Shown one piece after another: positions 60,305-64,000 of a stretch of 64,000 nt of DNA. The position numbers and the translations under genes were made by a program. The stretch covers positions 1-64,000 of the forward strand of contig NZ_JAVHUY010000005.1 in the NCBI RefSeq assembly GCF_031085175.1, read 5' to 3'. Every line of letters starts with the position of its first letter. Positions within the stretch are counted from its first letter, which is position 1. The notes below the pieces were generated by a model. The model was not told where the DNA came from and made no database searches. It worked only from the letters and a program-made list of their open reading frames with translations. Source of the DNA: Phytohabitans maris (GTDB lineage: Bacteria; Actinomycetota; Actinomycetes; Mycobacteriales; Micromonosporaceae).

Positions 60305-62001
60305 AACGACGGCTTGGGGCGGCCGAGCAGCCAGCCCTGCCCGAGGTCGCAGCCGAGCGCGTGCAGCCGGGCGCGCTGGTGCTCCGATTCGATGCCCTCG
60401 GCGGTCACGGTGAGCCGCAGCGTGTGTCCAAGCTGGATCAGCGCGCGGAGCACCGCCTCGTCGGTGCGGCCGGTCGGACCGTCTCCGTCGAGACCGGCGA
60501 CGAACGAGCCGGCCAGCTTGATCGCCTGCACCGGGAGTCGGCGCAGGTACGACAGTCCACAGTAGCCGGTGCCGAAGTCGTCGAGCGCGACCCGGACCGC
60601 CATGCCGGCGAGCGCCCGTACATTGTCGACCGCGTCGCCCTCGGCGGTCATCGCCGCGTGCTCGGTGATCTCCAGCTGGAGCCGGTGCGGCGGCAGGCCG
60701 ACCCGGTCGAGCACCACGGCCACCTCGGCCGCGAGCCCCGGATGGCAGAGCTGCCGGGCGGCCAGGTTGACGCTCACGAACGGCGGCTCGCCGCCGTCGC
60801 CGTGCCAGCGCACCGCCTGGCGGCAGGCCATCTCCAGCAGGTGCATGCCGAGCGGCAGGATGAAGCCGGAGTCTTCGGCGAGGGTGATGAACCGGCCGGG
60901 CAAGAGGCGCCCCAGCTCCGGATGGTCCCACCGGGCCAGGCACTCGACACCCACCACGGCGCCGGTGGCGAGGTTGACCATCGGCTGGTACGCCAGCCCG
61001 AACTCGCCCCGGGCCAGCGCGCCCGGCATCGCGGCGGAGAGCCGGTAGCGGGCCACGGCGCGGGCGTTGCGCTCCTCGTCGAAGAACCGCCACCGGTCGC
61101 GACCGTCCACCTTGGCCCAGTGCAGCGCCATCGCGGCGGCGCGCAGCGCGTCGGCCGGGTCGCCGTCGTCGACCGCCCGCTCCACGACGCCCGCGCTCGC
61201 CGACATCGGCAGCTCGTGACCGTCCACTTCGAACGGTGTGCGCAGCGCCGCCAGCGCCCGGTCGGCCGGTTTGATGGCGTCTTCCGGCCCGGTCGTGCCG
61301 CGGACCAGCAGCGCGAACTCGTCGCCGCCCAGATGGCAGGCGACGCCCTCGGGGAGGTCGGCCAGCCGCTCGGCGGCCGCGGCGAGGAGGCGGTCGCCGG
61401 CCGCGTACCCGAGGCTGTTGTTGACGGCGCGGAAGCGGTCGAGGCCGATCAGGCAGACGCCGAAGCGGGCCGGCGCGGCCGGGTCGGTGCGCAGCTCGCC
61501 CAGCCACTGGGTGAGCTGCGCCCGGTTGGGCAGGCCGGTGCGGGAATCGTGCAGGGCGGCGTGACGCAACCGCTCCTCGCTGCGGCGCAGGGCCTGCTCC
61601 GCCTCCGACCGCGCGACGATGTCGGCCCGGCGCACCGCCTCCTGCCGGTCGAGCGTGTGGTCGTGCAGCGCCGTCGAATACCCCATGGAGAGCGCCTCGA
61701 CCAGCGCGGTGACCCGCTCGCGACCGACCACACCGGACAGGTCCAGTGTGGAGAGAAGGCGGGTGGAGAGCTCGGTGATGGTGCGCCCGAGCGCCTCCGG
61801 GGCGATCTCCTCGGTGCTGGCCAGGTCGACGCCGACCTGGTAGCCGACCGCGGGGTCGAACAGTTCCGCGGTCAGCGCCGCCGCTATCCGCTTGGTCAGG
61901 TCGACGAAGAACGCGTCCCGCTCGGCCCCGGTCAGCAGCACATAGCTGGCGTCGTGGACCGACCGCCCCCACTCCCGCGCGAACCGCTCTACCGGTGTCA
62001 T
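60298..62001 (-). CDS. GGDEF-EAL cyclic di-GMP protein
   Basis: A 567-residue soluble protein with an N-terminal helical region (about 1-150, no membrane helix or known sensor), a GGDEF domain ('DSRTGLPNRAQLTQWLGEL', active-site 'CHLGGDEFALLV') and an EAL domain. In the EAL domain, 'VECLARWDHPELGRLLPGRF' has ECL for EAL, followed by 'VSVNLAARQL', 'LEITEHAAM', 'ALDDFGTGYCGLSYL' and 'TAEGIES'. The KxD motif reads 'AIKLAGSFV', with Ala at the Asp position, so hydrolysis may be weakened. It is coupled to the upstream methyltransferase (ATGA overlap) and ends inside palindrome copy 5. Confidence 0.9.
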   Translation of the reverse strand: MTPVERFAREWGRSVHDASYVLLTGAERDAFFVDLTKRIAAALTAELFDPAVGYQVGVDLASTEEIAPEALGRTITELSTRLLSTLDLSGVVGRERVTALVEALSMGYSTALHDHTLDRQEAVRRADIVARSEAEQALRRSEERLRHAALHDSRTGLPNRAQLTQWLGELRTDPAAPARFGVCLIGLDRFRAVNNSLGYAAGDRLLAAAAERLADLPEGVACHLGGDEFALLVRGTTGPEDAIKPADRALAALRTPFEVDGHELPMSASAGVVERAVDDGDPADALRAAAMALHWAKVDGRDRWRFFDEERNARAVARYRLSAAMPGALARGEFGLAYQPMVNLATGAVVGVECLARWDHPELGRLLPGRFITLAEDSGFILPLGMHLLEMACRQAVRWHGDGGEPPFVSVNLAARQLCHPGLAAEVAVVLDRVGLPPHRLQLEITEHAAMTAEGDAVDNVRALAGMAVRVALDDFGTGYCGLSYLRRLPVQAIKLAGSFVAGLDGDGPTGRTDEAVLRALIQLGHTLRLTVTAEGIESEHQRARLHALGCDLGQGWLLGRPKPSFP

Positions 62002-62804
62002 GGCTTGCGCCCCACACCTCCGTAGTTGAGCGCGGAGAGGCCGCTGGGCTTGTCGTCCGGCGAGTCGGGGCGCCACTCGTGCACCCAGACCAGGCCCGGC
62101 TCGACCAGCTCGAACCCGTCGAAGAACCGCAGGATCTCGGCGTGCGTCCGCATCGCCAGCGGCGTGGGCGTGCGCTCGATCGCCTCCGCCGCCTCGCGGA
62201 ACTCGTCCGGGTGACTCTCGTGGGTGCCGTGGCCGATCACCAGGTAGCTCCCCGGCGCCAGCCGCTGCTTGAGCACGGCCAGCGCGCCGTACGGATCGCG
62301 GTCGTCGCGCACGGCGTGCAGGAGCGCGACCAGCAGCAGCGCCACCGGCCGGTCGAAGTCGATCAGCTCCACCACGGACGGGTGCTCCAGGACCGCGCGC
62401 GGGTTGGCGAAGTCCTCGCGGATCGCCGTGGCGTACGGGTTGTCGGCCAGGATCTGCCGGCTGTGCGCCACCGCGATCGGGTCGATGTCCACGTAGGCCA
62501 CCCGCGCCTCGGAGTCGACCTTTTGCGCGATCTCGTGGACGTTGCCGACCGTGGGGATGCCCGAGCCGATGTCGAGGAACTGCCGGACGCCCTGGTCGAG
62601 GACGAACCGCGTGGCCCGGTGGAGGAAGGCCCGGTTGACCCGCGCCTGGACCTTCACATCGGGAAAGACGGAGATCAGCTGGCGCGCCAGCGCCCGGTCG
62701 GCGGCGAAGTTGTGCGACCCGCCGAGCAGATAGTCGTACGCCCGGGCCACGGTCGCGCTGTCGTGATCGACGTCGTCGGGTGCCCAGTCCGGTCGGTCCG
62801 TCAT
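61998..62804 (-). CDS. DUF574-type SAM-dependent methyltransferase
   Basis: A 268-residue protein of the S-adenosyl methyltransferase family PF04672 (DUF574), abundant in actinomycetes. Signatures: 'ATVARAYDYLLGGSHNFAAD', 'FLDIGSGIPTVGNVHEIAQ', 'VAYVDIDPIAVAHSRQIL' and 'VALLLVALLHAVRDDRDPY'. The substrate is unknown. Its stop overlaps the start of the GGDEF-EAL gene, so methylation and cyclic-di-GMP turnover are coexpressed. Confidence 0.88.
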   Translation of the reverse strand: MTDRPDWAPDDVDHDSATVARAYDYLLGGSHNFAADRALARQLISVFPDVKVQARVNRAFLHRATRFVLDQGVRQFLDIGSGIPTVGNVHEIAQKVDSEARVAYVDIDPIAVAHSRQILADNPYATAIREDFANPRAVLEHPSVVELIDFDRPVALLLVALLHAVRDDRDPYGALAVLKQRLAPGSYLVIGHGTHESHPDEFREAAEAIERTPTPLAMRTHAEILRFFDGFELVEPGLVWVHEWRPDSPDDKPSGLSALNYGGVGRKP

Positions 62805-63084
62805 CGCGCTCCTCTGGTGATGGGACCCCAAGTATCCTGTGTTCCGGCCCACGGCTCAATTCCGCGGTCGATACATTCGCATGCCCGCCCGCCGCGCGCG
62901 GGGCTCCGGCCCAGCTCAGCGCCGTGCCACATCCGCCATGTTGATCAGGCATCCCGTGGCGTGTCGGCCCGCGCCGCGATCGAGAGATTTGCGCTACCGC
63001 GACGCCCGCGGTGGGTCCGAACGAAATGCCGCCCAGCTCAAGTCGATCATGGCTAGCCCGTCCCGCGCGGGGTCGACGTGCGGC

Positions 63085-63132
63085 GATCGTGGTATTCCTG
63101 TGCCCCTCCGAGGGCACCTCGATACCACGATC
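63085..63132. repeat. GATCGTGGTA palindrome, copy 1
   Basis: GATCGTGGTA at 63085-63094 and TACCACGATC at 63123-63132 are perfect inverted repeats around a 28-nt middle that itself contains GTGCCC/GGGCAC. Confidence 0.75.
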
Positions 63133-63199
63133 TCAACGACCGCCCGGTGCTCGCCGGCCAAAGCCGGTGAGAGGAGCTCGACAGTGGACCGTTCCAGCA

Positions 63200-63247
63200 G
63201 ATCGTGGTACGGATCCGCCCGCCCAGGGGCAGCGGCGTACCACGATC
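63200..63247. repeat. GATCGTGGTA palindrome, copy 2
   Basis: GATCGTGGTAC at 63200-63210 and GTACCACGATC at 63237-63247 have the same arms and total length (48 nt) as copy 1, but an unrelated centre. This suggests a structured element with conserved ends. Confidence 0.75.
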
Positions 63248-63446
63248 TCGACCGCCGCCGCGGTGTGATCGTGGCCCGGCCCCACCCGGGGCCGGGCGGC
63301 GGCCTGACGCTCCCGAGCGCGCCCGGCTCACAGCCTCGATCGAACTGGCGTGAGTGGCATTTGGGTCCGGACCGTTGCTCCCGCGGCCTCACCCTCCGCC
63401 GTCCACAGTCCACCCGCCGCGGTCGGCGGGGCGCGCGCCGCCAGCG

Positions 63447-63487
63447 GGTCCGTGCGTCCTTGAAGCTCTCGAGCTGGGCGCACGGTC
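63447..63487. repeat. AGCTCTCGAGCT module, copy 3
   Basis: AGCTCTCGAGCT (63464-63475) sits within a larger palindrome with arms CCGTGCG and CGCACGG, flanked further out by CCTTGA/TCAAGG. The same central word is found at 4483 and, reversed, at 4534 and 63912. Confidence 0.6.
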
Positions 63488-63896
63488 CGTCGATCAAGGA
63501 CCCGGGACCTTCCCGGTCCGGGCCGACCGCGCCGCATCAAGCCGAGGGCTCCGCCCACGGAGCTGCCGCCTGCCCGGCAGGAGGTCGTTCGCGCGGATCG
63601 CGGACGTCGGCGTAGCCGTGCCGGTGGGTGGGGTCACATCCAGCCGGCACCGGGGCCCGGCGGCCCGGACGGACAGGGCTCGACCCGGGACTCCGCCGAC
63701 GCCGTCCGGCGCGGCCGGCCGGCCCGTCACCCGAAGGGTGGGCGGATCCCATGATCGGCGCTGGGGTTGGTGATCGTGGTCTTTCGGGCATCGCGCGAGC
63801 GCCGGCGCCGGCCCAACGGCGCGGCCTGGGCGTGGGAGCCGCACCCTCCGCGTTCGGCCGCGGTGACCCCTCGCCGCCGCGCGGTCGCCGAGGTGC

Positions 63897-63923
63897 CCCG
63901 TCCGCGCGTGCAGCTCGAGAGCT
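63897..63923. repeat. AGCTCGAGAGCT module, copy 4
   Basis: The sequence CCCCGTCCGCGCGTGCAG leading into AGCTCGAGAGCT (63912-63923) matches 4518-4545 with two or three changes, so the two sites 59 kb apart are copies of one element. Confidence 0.65.
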
Positions 63924-64000
63924 CCGTAGGGCTCCGGCGGTGACGGGGCGAGGAACCCGGGCGGAGCTGGCAGCGGAGGCCGGGGAAGTCGGCGAGCGCC

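Larger units (their letters stand above)
62805..64000. other. 1.2-kb palindrome-rich region without recognised genes
   Basis: No open frame here shows a recognisable domain or a ribosome binding site. It contains two copies of a GATCGTGGTA palindrome (63085-63132, 63200-63247), isolated half sites near 63268 and 63774, and two AGCTCTCGAGCT-type modules (63464, 63912) like those at 4.5 kb. Possible frames at 63354-63773 and its complement are Arg/Gly/Pro-rich and look non-coding. Confidence 0.6.

Noticed and set aside
63085-63247. CRISPR array
   Set aside because: There are only two palindromes, with unequal interiors and no regular spacers or cas genes.
63354-63773. Gene on the plus strand in the last kilobase
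   Set aside because: The frame is Arg/Gly/Pro-rich, spans a palindromic repeat and lacks a ribosome binding site or domain.

Overview
The window is GC-rich DNA with actinobacterial-type codon use. It carries an Lsr2 protein, F420-type flavin chemistry, NarL/LuxR two-component pairs, GH6/CBM2 cellulose-active proteins, DUF574 methyltransferase, DUF6401 and GTTT-N15-GGGTA type stress promoters. Together these point to a filamentous actinomycete, most likely a member of the Micromonosporaceae. This is inference from gene content; no marker gene such as rRNA is present.

Layout. 1-1.2 kb: an IS5-type insertion sequence whose right end, with 43 bp of flank, is duplicated in tandem. 1.2-4.3 kb: tyrosine catabolism (Lrp regulator, hppD, fumarylacetoacetase). 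4.6-14.7 kb: housekeeping genes (soluble transhydrogenase, MBL hydrolase, secreted asparaginase, PCMT-like methyltransferase, MarR-pirin pair, NAD kinase, DUF1684, Ddn-like protein, Lsr2). 14.7-15.5 kb: mostly non-coding, with a decayed gene remnant and the first promoter of the gene cluster.

15.5-33.5 kb: the most interesting part, a hybrid RiPP biosynthetic cluster. One tightly packed operon holds a precursor peptide, a P450, an HlyD-like adaptor, a C39-peptidase ABC exporter, a second ABC exporter, a LanM-type enzyme, an E1-like/YcaO cyclodehydratase fusion, a SagB-type azoline dehydrogenase and a NarL-type two-component pair. A second unit follows with two more precursors (nitrile-hydratase-leader type) and a paralogous two-component pair. 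The LanM keeps the dehydratase active-site residues, but its cyclase domain has lost the zinc-ligand motifs. The predicted chemistry is therefore azoles from Cys/Ser/Thr plus dehydro-amino acids, without lanthionine rings, and possibly a P450 modification. Both transcription units carry the same upstream palindrome (ATGAC-N4-GTCAT) and the same leader hairpin with an invariant loop (AGTCCAGAT). This suggests co-regulation by the two encoded response regulators.

33.5-36.9 kb: right flank of the cluster, with fragments of a YCII-like gene and an aminoglycoside-phosphotransferase-like gene, a VOC protein and a GT39-like membrane protein. 36.6-40.6 kb: a TetR gene with a palindromic operator, an atypical D-Ala-D-Ala ligase homologue and a VanRS-like two-component system. 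40.7-51 kb: CBM2 proteins, a GH6 cellulase under a CebR-like box, a LigD-type polymerase, a zinc alcohol dehydrogenase and a secreted protein with two GDPD domains. 51-58.7 kb: MscS-like channel, PhoD phosphatase, MFS permease and a probable SigB/SigF-type stress group (SRPBCC, DUF2795, YihY, ChaB). 58.6-62.8 kb: a phytoene-desaturase-like oxidoreductase, a GGDEF-EAL protein and a DUF574 methyltransferase. 62.8-64 kb appears non-coding and rich in palindromes.

A five-copy family of 50-nt palindromes bounded by GATC lies just after stop codons throughout the window. Its stem varies with compensatory changes. One copy forms the junction with a truncated ABC-2 permease gene.
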